A stretch of DNA of 64,000 nt from Arthrobotrys musiformis. Lineage: Eukaryota > Ascomycota > Orbiliomycetes > Orbiliales > Orbiliaceae. The stretch spans positions 1,302,001-1,366,000 of the forward strand of contig JAVHJL010000009.1 of assembly GCA_036971715.1 (NCBI GenBank), written 5' to 3'. Position 1 is the first letter of the stretch. Each line of letters begins with the position of its first letter. Position numbers and translations under genes: made by a program. Positions 22,775 to 34,149 of the stretch are shown piece after piece. The notes below the pieces were generated by a model, which was not told where the DNA came from, did no database searches, and was given only the letters and a program-made list of their open reading frames with translations.

Positions 22775-24938
22775 ATGGACGAATTCTTCAAGTCGATGGG
22801 CATAATGCAGCACACCTACGAATCCACAGACACCGATCCGGCGAACGCGAGGTTCTATTTCCGCATCCTGGAAGTACCGCGCGAGATCCAACTCTCCATC
22901 TTCCAGGAGGTAAGCTCTCTTATACCCCGGTGCTAATTATTTGAATTTATGAAAAAAATACTGAATTGAGAAAAAGTTACCATATACGACGTTGAAAGCG
23001 GTCCGCCTGGCGCATTCGAGCTTTAGGCATGTCGCCGCGAGTATCCTCTTCCGCAGGTGGACGCTAGATATTTCGCTCTACGTACCCAAGAAAATGAGTC
23101 AATTCGATTGGCCCGGAGCTGGTTCTGCGAACCACAGATGGCTGGATGAACGGGATCAGACGAAGATGACCGTACAACTCCCTATTTCTGCGGGTGCGCA
23201 GCTACAGGCTCTTTGGGATTCATACGAGAATAGATCAGATGAGCTGCAGGTATTATTCGATAATGTGCAGGAGCTTTTTATTAGGGAGTATGAATTGGAC
23301 GAAGGGTTTATGGATAAAAATCTGAAAGGCAAAACGTGGCCGCGGGAGCCGGAGTGGGGGGTTGAGGTTTTGAAGAGCTTCTTGGGGAGGATGAGGAAGC
23401 TGCGGTCGATTGAGTATGTTAACCACCTATCTAATATCCGTCGTGCATGCATAACTGATATTTTATATTATAGCTGGGATATAGCGCCCTATGATCTGGA
23501 CGGGGCGATGACATCCCCCTCCCTTGCGGCGAATTTAACACATCTATCGGTAACCCGCACGAAAGCACCAGTCTTCCTCGCGAAGAAAATGGTCAAATCA
23601 CTCTCCGGCTTCCTACATCTCACCAATATAACAAATCTGGACATCAAGCTGCTGAATCAAGCTGATATAGCCTCCTTCAACCACCTCCCCAACTTGAAAA
23701 ATCTAACCTTCGAAGCCATCCCGGGGGCGGGCAATATAGCAACCTTCCTAACCGCCCAAACCGTCCCGTTCAAACTCCGATCCCTAACCCTCAAAAACGA
23801 CATAAGCGGCATCATCTTCCCGGACGAGGTATTCACAAAGTACCTCTCAACCCTACAATCACTACACCTCCCCACCCCGGAGGCAGAAATCGAAAAAATC
23901 AAAGATACACGTCCCCGTCCTATCGATCAGGATATAAAATCCATCTGGACCCATCTGGCGGAACACGGCATATACCTCTGCACAATCTCCACCTTCGGCC
24001 AATCGGCGTCTTTACTAACTTACCTCCTCTCATACCCCCAAAACCCCGCTACGCATCCGCTCGAATCTCTGGAAGTCAGGGTGTGGCCGCATAGAACAAC
24101 ATACAGCGCCGACGCCCACTTCTTCGTCAACACCCTCTGGAACCAGATCATCCCCCTCCACAAAAGAACACTGAGGAGAATAGCAATCTACCCCGAAGCC
24201 AGATCGGTAACATACGGCGGCACCCACCTCCAACGCATAAAATGGGATACAGTAACCTCCCTCCGCGAGTCTTCACGAAGCCCTAAACCCATCCCGGATG
24301 CAGAATTATGCACGCTCAACCCCCGAATCGAAAAACTTCTAAAAACCTGTCCGAAACTGGAGAGTTTGGAGATGGGGAGCATGGATTGGAACGGTGCATC
24401 TGAGTTTTTGAAGTTTGTGTTATTCGAGATGCCGAGGGGGGTTAGAGATGTTGGATTCCATTTGGATGGATGGGCTAGACGGCTTAAGGGGTGGGATCAC
24501 ATCGGTTCCTCTGGCGCATACTACGCCCGAGAATTCGCCGCCGCCCGGAAACCACTGATATCAGCAGTCTGGGATCATGAAGGAGAGCCGGATAGTAAAG
24601 AGGTCCTAGACGACATGACCTGGCGAAGACTAAAAATAAACATCAAACCGCTGGATGAAATGTGGTTCGTAGGCGGCGGCACCGGTCAAAAATGGAAGTG
24701 GAAACTGATGGATAAAGACCTGGAGAAGCAGATATGCAGTAGGGGGAATCAAACGGAAAGGCTTTGGACTTCGGTTATGGATGTTGGGCGTGGGGAGTTG
24801 GATTCGGAGTATAATAGTGCCGAGGTCAACAGGATGGCGGTACAGGCCGGCAGGTACGATCCTGTTGCTGAAGAAGAGCGGCATGCTGAGTTCATGAGGA
24901 AGATCAAGGCGGTTTCTAGAGCTGCCAGGAGTGATTGA
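22775..24938 (+). CDS. F-box protein with leucine-rich-repeat-like body
   Basis: Three exons (22775..22909, 22977..23413, 23474..24938) give 678 aa. Joining exons 1 and 2 at GTAAGC/AAAAAG restores the F-box core VPREIQLSIFQELPYTTLKAVRLAHSSFRHVA, here split in the middle. F-box proteins bind Skp1 and present substrates to SCF ubiquitin ligases. The rest has irregular leucine-rich segments such as LTHLSVTR, ITNLDIKLL and LPNLKNLTFEA, typical of fungal F-box/LRR proteins. The 60-bp second intron (GTATGT to TATAG) is stop-free and in phase, so the reading frame runs through it and it could be missed or retained. The substrate is unknown. Confidence 0.8.
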
Positions 24939-25284
24939 ATGAACTGAGTAGTGTTTTTTTAATTCTGATAAACTAGGTATAGTGCTTTAGCTTACGAAAG
25001 GGATTTTTATGAAGATTTATATATCGCATAGCAAACTAAACGCCAGTCCCCCGCCTAGTAATTTACAAGACAAGACCGAACAAATAAAAGCAGATTTTAA
25101 AATCCAAAAGGAAAAGATTCAAAAGATCAAAGCAGAGAAAGCAAAATATAAGGAAAAGTCCCAAATCAAAATAGCAAAACCAATCCCCATTCAACACCCC
25201 GATCGAATATTCCCCAAAGCTACTCTAGAACCCGAAGAAAACTGATCAACTACGTACTAAATGCATCTGCGCACCGGTATATAT
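24939..25284. other. Intergenic between convergent genes
   Basis: About 350 bp, A-rich at 25060-25180. A short lysine-rich open frame here is attributed to composition. Nothing else was seen. Confidence 0.55.
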
Positions 25285-25770
25285 TTAATCAAGGATGCAT
25301 CGGCGAGCAACATTAGTAGGCCCGCTAGCCAACCATATGGCATCCCGAACACACTTTGGCGAATTGAAGATGATAGTCTTGAAGGTACCAACACCGGTTC
25401 CATCGGAGCGGTACCAAAACTGCCAGTCGGTGATGACACCGCACTGACCGCGGAGGTTATCGAGCAGACCGCGGCCGTAGTCCCTTCTCTTAGCCCATGG
25501 CCCCCAGGTGATGACTTTGAATTCGTTGTACACGAGTTGTTTCTTGTAGGTGCATCTGCCGCCGTTGTTGGCTCGTTCTTCGATGTGCGCCGTGGTGGCT
25601 TCGATTTCGGATCTTTCTTCGAGATCTTGGATTGGTGCGATGGCTTCGATTGCGGCAGGTGCATCGACTGGAGCAGCGAGGGCATCTGGAGCTGCGACTG
25701 GAGCTGGAGCAGCGGTGACGGTGCTCATCATGATTGCGGAGGCAATGGCGAAGATGGTGGTGAACTTCAT
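25285..25770 (-). CDS. Small secreted cysteine-containing protein
   Basis: Single exon, 161 aa, ATG at 25770. MKFTTIFAIASAIMMSTVTA is a clear signal peptide, with cleavage likely after TAA or APA. An Ala/Pro/Glu-rich propeptide-like segment follows to about residue 66. The mature-looking domain holds exactly four cysteines (73, 110, 140, 158), suggesting two disulphides. It includes GLLDNLRGQCG, ITDWQFWY and an AIWLASG segment, a pattern seen in fungal small secreted proteins of unknown function. It may act extracellularly, for example as an effector or antimicrobial factor, but this is inference. A 2.5-kb gene-free region lies upstream. Confidence 0.8.
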   Translation of the reverse strand: MKFTTIFAIASAIMMSTVTAAPAPVAAPDALAAPVDAPAAIEAIAPIQDLEERSEIEATTAHIEERANNGGRCTYKKQLVYNEFKVITWGPWAKRRDYGRGLLDNLRGQCGVITDWQFWYRSDGTGVGTFKTIIFNSPKCVRDAIWLASGPTNVARRCILD

Positions 25771-28272
25771 TTTGAAATATTGGTTTTTAGAGTATGATAA
25801 TAATCTAAGATTGTGAAGAAGACGTGGAAGAAGGAAGTATTGAAGATACTAGATGGGATTTGTAGAAGATGTAGGCTTTGAATGTCTAAGATCTGAACTG
25901 GATGTTTTGATGCTGATGATAATTCCTGACAGAGGGAGGATATCTACACTCTTATATACCTTCTCGAGCATCATGGATTCCTATTGAACATCGTATATTA
26001 ATATTCTTACCCTAGCCTCGAAGCCTGGCCATGGCGCTGGTCGGGCCGCGATATTGCCATTACATGCAGAGCCCCAGCAGCATCCTCGATAATTCAAATC
26101 ATCCAACTTCCGATTTTAGAAACCATATCACATCGCAGTGGAGACTAGCGAAAAACCTCACCATTGAGAAATCGTATCAAGATCGCTAGACCGCATTTTG
26201 CATTGATTGATCTATCGAACATGCCTAAATCGTGGAGGCAGCGCTGACAGTACAGCCAACAACTTTACCAATGTAACTGCACGCGACCGGCACAGTAGCT
26301 TACCCCAAGGCTACTTTCCTTTCTCCATACATTTTACCCGGGGTGGCTAACTTTAACTGCGCCGAGCTCTAGGAAGTAAAACTTTCGTTTTGAAACTTCC
26401 TTTTTTCTTTTTCCTCCAGTCTTTAGATCTTAAGATCTTATCGATTTTTGCTTCGAATGTTGTCCGCGCATCAACCAGTAAGCAACACCCTTTTTGGCGC
26501 CGAAGCCAGCTGCGGCCTGTCGGGTGCGCCTAAAAGGCACTTTTGGTGAGGTTGCATGAACCACCTAGCGCCCTTTCCCCCACTATACCCCTTGCATTCC
26601 CGCTAAAAGCGTTGGCGATGTTGACCCCAGTGCAAAAGTGCTCGCGATGTATGGAATGCGGGCTGAGTATGGAATTTGTTATATTTGGGGCTGTGGGTTG
26701 GAGGATAATGTGTTGGCAGGTCGGGGAGTTCCGAGATTGAGGAAGGAAGGAAGGGTTTAATCGGTTACACGAGATAACTTTAATTTTTCCTTTGGGCGGA
26801 TTGTAGCTGCTATCTACTTGAAGTTCCTTTGGAAATATACCTAGGTATATACGAGGAAATTTTGTGTTTGGGAAGGAGGATCAGTTGTTGTGCCGTCGGA
26901 TTCATCTGGCTGTTGCACTTAATTGATCAATTGATCGATTAGATTTTACGAAATCGTATTTCTTACCCTTTTCCCCTTTGCAAACGTCCGTATTCAATAG
27001 CGGAAATGAGTTTCAGACGGGAGTATTCCTGTGAAGGAATTTTAGGTACTGTTGTAACTACCGTATACCCTGGGTTCCGAGGCAAGTATACCCAGCCGGA
27101 GAAGATTTTTTCTCTCCCTCTTTACCTTCTAGTTAACGCGTTGGAGGTATAGCGAGGAAGGCAGCGAGATCACGGAAGACTATTCCTGAAAAAAAAGATA
27201 ATTAAATTAGAAGCTCTGTTGGCTGCGGCTCTTCTGAGGGTGAGAGTAAACTGAGAGCTCGAGCAGAAGCAAGGGTAAATTGATGACACGAGGGCTGAAA
27301 GCTACGCCCAAAAGCTCAAAAATGTGGTATACCTTGCTTTGCACGGATGGATCTATCCTACAAGCCGCTTTTTGGTCATCGGCGGGCTCAGAGCTTCACA
27401 CGAACTGTACTTCGTGTTGTCTGGCAGCACCGCGAGACCCCCTGGAATCGCATTCTTTTCCTCTCTCTTTTTCTCGTTGTGTCTTTTTTTCTTCCTAGAT
27501 GTGAGTCCTCAACAAATTGAGCAGTCTGGGGACGAGACAAGATGTGAGTATGTAGTATTATTGACATGGAAGGTTTTAAGGAAGATATCTGGAATGGCCA
27601 GTTAGGAGGCCGCATATTGACGGCTATGAAGGAACTACGCTGATAATAGCGGCTGTAGTATGAAATACACGTAGGAAACGGAAGCACCGTATACCCGTAC
27701 GAAAGACCGAAACGAAGCTGCCTCGCATATTTTGGGAATGGGGGAGAAAGAAAGATGTTGATTAGACATGTTCTCGAGATCTCGCAAATATTTAAATATG
27801 TGTATCTTATAATTCAAACCGTTCGCCACTGTACAGATGAAGACTCTGAGTAGGGGACAATTGGTAGTTGGTATTCTGATACCAGTAAGTCCTATGAGAG
27901 TAGAAAGGCGGATGGTACCAACGATACTCGGGTTTTATAATATCCAGTTTCCCAAGTTAGTTACCCAGTTGGTCTTTGCATTGGGAGGCATCGGATCGTT
28001 GTTTGAACCTAAATAGTGTTGGTCATGTTGGAAATGTGATCTTGCACGTGAGAGCACATAAACACGTGCTCACGCATTCTCAATCCGTGCCAATTACACG
28101 TCTCCAGAAGCTAGAAGCCTCTGCATGAGCTCATATGAGTAATATATACGTAATGTCGAATCACGATTAATATTAATCGTACTCTAGGGTCGACTCGGCG
28201 TCCTGGCCTGGCCAAAAGCAAACTCAAGATCAGTCGTATGTCTCTAGTTATAACGAAGTCGTATATCCGAAG
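25771..28272. other. Long intergenic region
   Basis: Divergent promoter region of 2.5 kb between the secreted-protein gene and the DGLV-repeat gene. It contains TTGATCAATTGATCGAT near 26925 and two CACGTG sites near 28045-28068. Open frames are short and motif-free. No gene was recognised. Confidence 0.5.
28045..28068. promoter_or_regulatory. Pair of CACGTG E-boxes
   Basis: CACGTG occurs at 28045-28050 and 28063-28068, embedded in GCACGTGAGAGCAC and CACGTGCTCAC, which are partly inverse to each other. They sit about 205 bp upstream of the ATG at 28273. CACGTG is the classical bHLH site, and a regulatory role is inferred. Confidence 0.4.
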
Positions 28273-29254
28273 ATGTCGACGGGACTCATGCTTCCCTTGA
28301 CCTATGCCGCTCAACAGAGCCTCGAACGAGAAAAAGCAGAGATACTCGGAGCCCATGGAAATGAATACTATCCCAACTTATCAGCGGCTATTAAAGGCCA
28401 TACCGATGCCCTCCTATCGCGACAAGTGATACTCGAGGACCGTATGGATAGGCTCGAGGCCCGGATGGATGGATTGGTGGATGGATTGGTGGATGGATTG
28501 GTGGATGGATTGGTGGATGGATTGGTGGGCCCGATGGGTGAACTAGCAGATTGGGCGGAGGGCGTAGAGGAAGTTCTCAATAAGTAAATCATCAATTGCC
28601 CCCCATTTGGGGAAGCCACCTAGGATGAAGTTCGAACCAGCTTCTTTTTTTCCAGGCAGATAGAGGGGCATGTCGATATCCTTAATACGAACGCACGCTG
28701 GTATAATGCCCGCGCGCGGAAGGAATCCTCAGTACTTCGGCCGCTAGTACACATCGTCTATTTTGACGAAGATCACCAACTGCTATCTTTTAAAGCCCCA
28801 GCAGATTTTCCTCTGACCGTCAGAAAACTTATAAAGCTGAGATCGAATCGTAAGGCATCCCTTTCCTAGATGCCCCATTCCTGGAGGTTGATTTCTGCTA
28901 ACTCGGCGCGCTTTACGAATAGCGAATTTACTTTGTGATCTTCTAAAATTTTACAAAATCCCGGTATCTAGGACTGATAGCCCCGATCCCCACATGTCCG
29001 ATCCTCAAGACCCTGCTAGCGATGCCACGTTTATGGATCCAGGAATAGAAGAAGTGCGAGATCATTTCCAAAAGTACTTTGATGCTTTTGTCTCGCATAT
29101 TGGGCTGAAGATCGAGGTCGTTGACGCACTGATAGCTACATCTTTAGAAGACGATTTCCCCCTCTTAAGCTTCCGGTCTAGAGTCTTCTTCACTTTCTTT
29201 ATCACTTTCCTTTCCCTTGCAATTATTTTCATTCTCGACACCATCCTGCGATAA
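28273..29254 (+). CDS. Putative tail-anchored protein with DGLV repeat
   Basis: Three exons (28273..28583, 28656..28849, 28923..29254) encode 278 aa; the family is not recognised. Phases agree across both introns (GTAAAT/TCCAG and GTAAGG/AATAG). Residues about 55-72 form a charged helical segment, followed by five DGLV units encoded by a 12-bp tandem repeat. Exon 2 contributes IVYFDEDHQLLSFKAPADFP, and exon 3 a segment rich in Asp and aromatic residues. The C-terminus has one hydrophobic stretch, VFFTFFITFLSLAIIFILDT, only a few residues from the end. With no signal peptide, this suggests a tail-anchored membrane protein facing the cytosol. The downstream RBA50 gene converges on it. Confidence 0.65.
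28465..28528 (+). repeat. 12-bp coding tandem repeat (GATGGATTGGTG)
   Basis: Five near-identical copies encode Asp-Gly-Leu-Val repeats inside the 278-aa gene. The unit is a multiple of three, so copy number can vary without frameshift. Confidence 0.93.
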
Positions 29255-29619
29255 TTTGTTTCTTGTTGGTCTACGCATATATACCCATTCGCATATTCAT
29301 CTTTGTCTCGTATCCAGCGCGTAATCATCTCTTTATTTGCAAAATTGGCATCCGCCTGCACTAGCCGTAGCCGCGGCACTATGCTGCAACGAGTCCCATG
29401 CCTTTGCCAAATTGGCAAAAAGGTGCTCTCTATATGTATCTATTCTCCTGTATCATAAAAGCCGAGATGTCCCACCCAATTAAGGATCAAGCGGGTCGCT
29501 TTTGTAGTATTACAATCGGAATCAATGCTCTCAGACGGTACCAATCGCATTTGTTTACCACGAGCAATCCATCCGACCAAAAAAATATCGTACAGCTTTT
29601 ACTCCCAACCATATCACCC
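29255..29619. other. Intergenic between convergent genes
   Basis: About 365 bp; nothing recognised. Confidence 0.55.
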
Positions 29620-30996
29620 CTAATCAGCCTTCCACCTCTCCCCGCCACCTTTCTGCCACAACCACAGCGCCTCAAGCGCATAATTCTTGACCCCAAGATG
29701 CGAACTCCCCTCCCCGTTCTTCCCACCGTTCCCAGCCTCCTGAAGACTTTCCAACACCCTGCCGTCGTGAATACACCGCCAGAGGGATTGTTCGAGCGGG
29801 GTATTTATCCTCCTCTCGTTCTCCTTCTGCGCTCTTGCGTCTACCCCTTCAGTGTTCTCTGTTTCTTCGGTAGGGTTGGAGTAGGAACCCGTGCCTAGGC
29901 GGTATAATATCCTACCTAGGGTTTGGAACGCCATACACCGTTGTGCGGGGAAACTTGAGCGGGCGAGGTGGCTTAGTTCGGGGACTGTGTAGCCGGCGCT
30001 TAATGGTGAGTCGGCGTGGTGGTGGAGGCCTAGATGTGCTGGTACGGCGCGGGATTTTCGGGGGGGTAGGAGACGGCCTTTGAAGTCGAAGCGGATGGAG
30101 GAGGGGAGGATTGAGGAGAGGGTTGGGGCGTAGAGGGGGTCTTGGTCGTTTTGGGGGGGCAGCATCCAGGCAAGTTTTTGGGGGTCGGTTGGGAGGTTTG
30201 GGAAGTATTTTTTGTGGAGGTGGGAGAGGAATTCTGGGGAGTCTGGGTCTGGATCGGGGTCTGTGGTTGGAGGTGGGGCTTGGGGGAAGTGGATTTTTAC
30301 TGAGGGGGGGAAGGCGGATTCGGGGATGTTTTCGAGGTGGGAGGGGGTGGAGGTTTCTGTAGGGGTTTTTATAGGTTCCTCTGTAGGAGGGGATGTAGTT
30401 GTAGGAGGAGGAGGGAGAGGGTTTGTGTTCGAGGTTGGAAGTGGCTCCTTTGGTGGTTGTGGTAATCTGACCGGTCGTGATGTCTCTACATCATCGTCCA
30501 GTGATGCTCTTTTAAGGAACATTTGGAGAAGCTCAGGACTTAATGAATCCATAAGTTCCTGCCTTTCGGCGTCTCTTTCCTGAGATGACATATTTGCTAC
30601 TACCCGTTCGTTTTCAGCACGGATGGAAGACATTTCGTCTGTTCGTCCACCACTATTCCTCGACGTGGACTGAGGGACTGGTTCATTTTGCTTCGTAATG
30701 GGAGCAGCAGCAGCAGCAGCAGCAGCATTTCGCTGTTGTCGGAAAGCAGAGGGACGTTTTCTTTTAGTATGGGCCGGGAAGCCTGTTGATGATTTTGATG
30801 GATCGAAGGTGGGTGCGACGGCTGGTGATGAGATAGTTCGTTCGGCGATATCACCTATCAGGCCGTTTGTGAGGGATGCAGGGAAGGTTGGAGGATCTGC
30901 TTGAGTTTGAAGTTCTGCTTGTGCTTCGTGGGGGGCATCATCGTCTAGGTCGACGGTAAACCTTGTGCCGGCTGGAGGGGGGGTCTCGTAGTCCAT
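29620..30996 (-). CDS. RBA50: RNA polymerase II-associated protein RBA50/RPAP1
   Basis: Single exon, 458 aa, ATG at 30996. Rba50/RPAP1 is an assembly factor for RNA polymerase II, thought to help join the Rpb3 and Rpb2 subcomplexes and to aid nuclear import. The RPAP1 N-terminal motif is the helix IRAENERVVANMSSQERDAE with ELLQMFLKRA (residues about 125-168). The RPAP1 C-terminal motif includes IRFDFKGRLLP, VPAHLGLHHHADSPLSAGYT and ARSSFPAQRCMAFQTLGRIL. Between them is a Pro/Thr/Ser-rich linker. An alanine run of eight near residue 90 is encoded by a GCTGCT-type tract. Length is near that of yeast Rba50, much shorter than animal RPAP1. Confidence 0.92.
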   Translation of the reverse strand: MDYETPPPAGTRFTVDLDDDAPHEAQAELQTQADPPTFPASLTNGLIGDIAERTISSPAVAPTFDPSKSSTGFPAHTKRKRPSAFRQQRNAAAAAAAAPITKQNEPVPQSTSRNSGGRTDEMSSIRAENERVVANMSSQERDAERQELMDSLSPELLQMFLKRASLDDDVETSRPVRLPQPPKEPLPTSNTNPLPPPPTTTSPPTEEPIKTPTETSTPSHLENIPESAFPPSVKIHFPQAPPPTTDPDPDPDSPEFLSHLHKKYFPNLPTDPQKLAWMLPPQNDQDPLYAPTLSSILPSSIRFDFKGRLLPPRKSRAVPAHLGLHHHADSPLSAGYTVPELSHLARSSFPAQRCMAFQTLGRILYRLGTGSYSNPTEETENTEGVDARAQKENERRINTPLEQSLWRCIHDGRVLESLQEAGNGGKNGEGSSHLGVKNYALEALWLWQKGGGERWKAD

Positions 30997-32008
30997 GGTT
31001 GATGATGGTAGAGATGATGGTTAATCTTGAATTCGGACGGACCTCGAGACGAGGAGTGGGAGGGAGGAAAAGAGCAGAATGTGTTGTGTGTCGTTGGTTT
31101 GTTGCCGTTTGGCATGGGCTTTCTGGAACGTGCCATTGATTCATTCTGTGTGCTGCGCCTGGACCAGTTGCGCCAGCCAGACCAGCCAGACCGGCCAGTT
31201 GGGTCAGCGGGTGGCAGCAGCGGCCAGGGCGGTTTGATGGCAACAGTGATGGGCCATATGTGAGAGGGCATGGGTGGTGCAGCAAATGACCTGCACCCCT
31301 CCTTCATACAGACTCTATATATGCGATACAATGGGCGTCTACTTATGCATATATATATACTGGTAGAGCATACATAGACAGTTGAAACGAAGAAACAATC
31401 GATTACCAGGAACAGGAATAAGAATAGGAATTAATACAATCGTAGCGTCGGCACTACGGCAGCGGCTTGGAACTTCGAACTTGACTCTAGACTTCTAACT
31501 AATGCAAGGGCTGAATACCCCCCTTTTTGCTAGAAATACCCTTTTCTTAGTCTACGTTAAATGACATCTAATATCTAATATCTGGAGGGAGAGCTCAGAG
31601 ATTAAGGTGACTCGTAACTAAACGGCATACGTAGTTTAGATTGATTGATTCTCTGAGAAGAGAAGGTTCTCCCTTTTTAGTCAGCCTGCACTGTGGCTTG
31701 GCGTCCTCGCTATTCCACCCCGACCAACTAACTGGCTATTAATAAGTCCGCCCTCCCTTCTTCATATCATCAACACCATCAACACCACCACCATCGCCAT
31801 CATCACCACCATCACCACTGCTTCCCGTCCGACACTGGTCCCTTCTTTCTCGTAAATACCAGGATATTCGCTCCACGGAGAGGGCTAGTTCTTTCAGCAC
31901 GATTTTCACTTAGGAGGAACAAGAATAAGAAGGAGAAGGAGAAGAAGAAGAAGGGGGTTTAAGTCCGGCCGCTGACAAGCCTCGTCATCGCCTATCCATC
32001 CCTCAATC
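30997..32008. other. Divergent promoter region, RBA50 / BSD2
   Basis: About 1 kb. It holds CCAGACCAGCCAGACCGGCCAG-like short repeats near 31175-31198, and a CAC/CAT-rich trinucleotide run at 31765-31818 followed by purine-rich leader DNA. No gene was recognised. Confidence 0.5.
31765..31818 (+). repeat. CAC/CAT-rich trinucleotide tract
   Basis: Imperfect ATCAACACC/CACCAT units cover about 54 bp, probably in the 5' leader of the BSD2 gene. Confidence 0.75.
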
Positions 32009-33282
32009 ATGGCTCACAGATACGAACGGGTACGACTCCCACCAACCTCTCTCTCTCTATACCTCTCTCCAACTTCTTATGGAACTCGTCGGAATTCTGT
32101 CTCGGTCGGACATCCATGACTAACATGCATCTTATTTTGTCTCGCAGGTCCAAACAGACGACCATGGAGCCGGTGTTCCGACCTCCCCTCCTCCATCCTT
32201 CCGATCCCGGCCGGAATCCCCAGTCTCGCCCATCGAAGCCAACGAGAACACCGCCCTCGCCGATTCCTTCGACTCCAGCGACGACGAAGATGACGATCTG
32301 AGAAGTCACAACAGGGGCAGGGGTGCGGCACAGGAAACCGTCCATTACGAAACTGCTTTGCCGTACATTGCGCCCTCGTCTTCCACACCAACACCCCAGC
32401 CGACAACATCATCAACAACAACAACGCCTCCTTCGGCAACGACGAGGCGGGTCATTGGGAACTCGAGCAATGATGGAGTATTTGCAAATCTTAGCGCCAA
32501 ACCCTCGGTTGGAACCGAAAAGCCCCTCGAAGAGCATCCACCTGTATGTGCAGTTTTCTTGACAATTTACGTTTCAGATGGATTTCGCCGTGAAACTAAT
32601 CCAAGTAATTCCCGCGGAATTTAGAGCTACGAACAAGCCGCCGCCGATGCAACGCCCCCGTACTGGGAAACCACCATCCTTGCTCCCGGAATGTCCCCAG
32701 ACGAAGTCTTCATAGATGGCCTCCCAGTTGGCTCAGTGTTCGCCTTCGTCTGGAACGCATTGAGTATGCACCTTCCCAATTGTCCTTCCATTTTGACAAA
32801 ATTGGCCACTAACAGTGTTTGTAGTCTCACTGTCCTTCCAATTTATCGGTTTCCTTCTTACGTACCTTCTCCACACGACGCACGCTGCCAAAAACGGTTC
32901 TCGAGCGGGTCTCGGTATCACCCTTGTTCAATACGGTTTCTACATGCGCGGCTCGGGTTCCGACAACCCACCACCGCCAGCGGATGGCGGCCCCGGAACA
33001 CCGGAGTCCACGCCTTCAGACCCGAACTCGTACGATTTCAACTCAGGAACCCTACCTACTGATGTTGTCGCGGCAGCCACCACCACGACTTCCTCGGACA
33101 CAATCACCGGAAACGAGTGGTTTAGCTACGTTCTTATGGTTGTCGGGTGGTTTATTCTCATACGGGCGGTCGCCGATTTCTTGAGAGCGAGGAGGACGGA
33201 GCAGCTGGTTCTTGCAAGTCCGGACCGGGGACTCGGTATCGCCGTGATCGCTGAGGGAGAAAATCCCGATCGGTCTGTATAA
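32009..33282 (+). CDS. BSD2: BSD2/NDFIP-family Rsp5 adaptor
   Basis: Four exons (32009..32029, 32148..32543, 32625..32763, 32825..33282) encode 337 aa. Bsd2 is a multi-span membrane protein of the Golgi/endosome system that recruits the Nedd4-type ligase Rsp5 to sort metal transporters and other cargo for vacuolar degradation. The N-terminal half is cytosolic and acidic. PPSY (residues 138-141) is the WW-binding site, split between exons 2 and 3. It is followed by ATPPYWETTILAPG and GLPVGSVFAFVWNALIS. Three hydrophobic segments follow, beginning SFQFIGFLLTYLL, then a segment around ITLVQYGFYM, then VLMVVGWFILIRAVADFL. HTTHAAKNGSRAGLGI is a strong family signature. The first coding exon is only 21 nt. 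Confidence 0.93.
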
Positions 33283-34149
33283 TTTTGTGTGGCTTTATTA
33301 CAAGGGGCGAATGCACATACTTGGTGTTAATATCTGGTTCTTTCTTCTTTTTTTGATCTTTGATTCTGGGATTCCGTGGGGAGGTGTCTATCGGGTTGCA
33401 TCTATTCGACGTTCGTGTCTGGTCTTACTTTTTAAATTATTCACTACCGCTGCTACTTTGTTCTATGGAAGTACTGTTGTGACTCTCTCTTTAAAGGCAT
33501 TGCGATTGTTTTCCTTCGTTCCTTTTTTGTTTTTATAAGGATACAAGTCTTGACTGTTTCAATCGCTAGCCTTTTTTGTCTCTTTACAATCGCCGACTAC
33601 AACTTCCCTACTGTTTCCTTTGTGTCTGCCTGCAATCGCATTTTAATCATCTGAATTTGCTACCTAAGCTACGGGGCGTTTTGTTACAATATGCAGACGT
33701 GGAGGACTCGCCGTTTTTCTTCTTCTCTTTGGCGTTTAAATCTTATCATTAAGAAGGGGCTGTATATAAAATTAACAGTTGAAAAAAAAAAAAATACAGT
33801 TACGCCTATAGGCTAAAGAGGTGATTTCTATGATTTGATGATCTCGGTGGATTCGTGTAATTGGTGGATTGGTTCACAAGTTGAAATGTTCGGATGAAGG
33901 TTAGTATGATCGGCGAGATGACGTCGGCACCGTTTTACGCCACCTGAACGGCCTCCCAACTTGGTAACGAAGATCCGCAGTTACACATTCCATCTACAAC
34001 GTTTTGACGACACTTATTCTTTCCCTTTTTGCGAAATACCATCGACGTCTTTTAATTAATACTTGACGGGGTATTAATCGTTTGACACGGTGTTCTCACA
34101 TATCCCCCGCTTCTTGAGATATCGGCATCGATACCCGTTGTCTGACAGG
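33283..34149. other. Intergenic, T-rich
   Basis: About 870 bp, T-rich 3' region of BSD2 and promoter of the methyltransferase gene. No gene was recognised. Confidence 0.55.

Noticed and set aside
28625..28645. tRNA B-box-like sequence GGTTCGAAC on the minus strand
   Set aside because: No matching A box or acceptor stem. It lies within an intron of the 278-aa gene.
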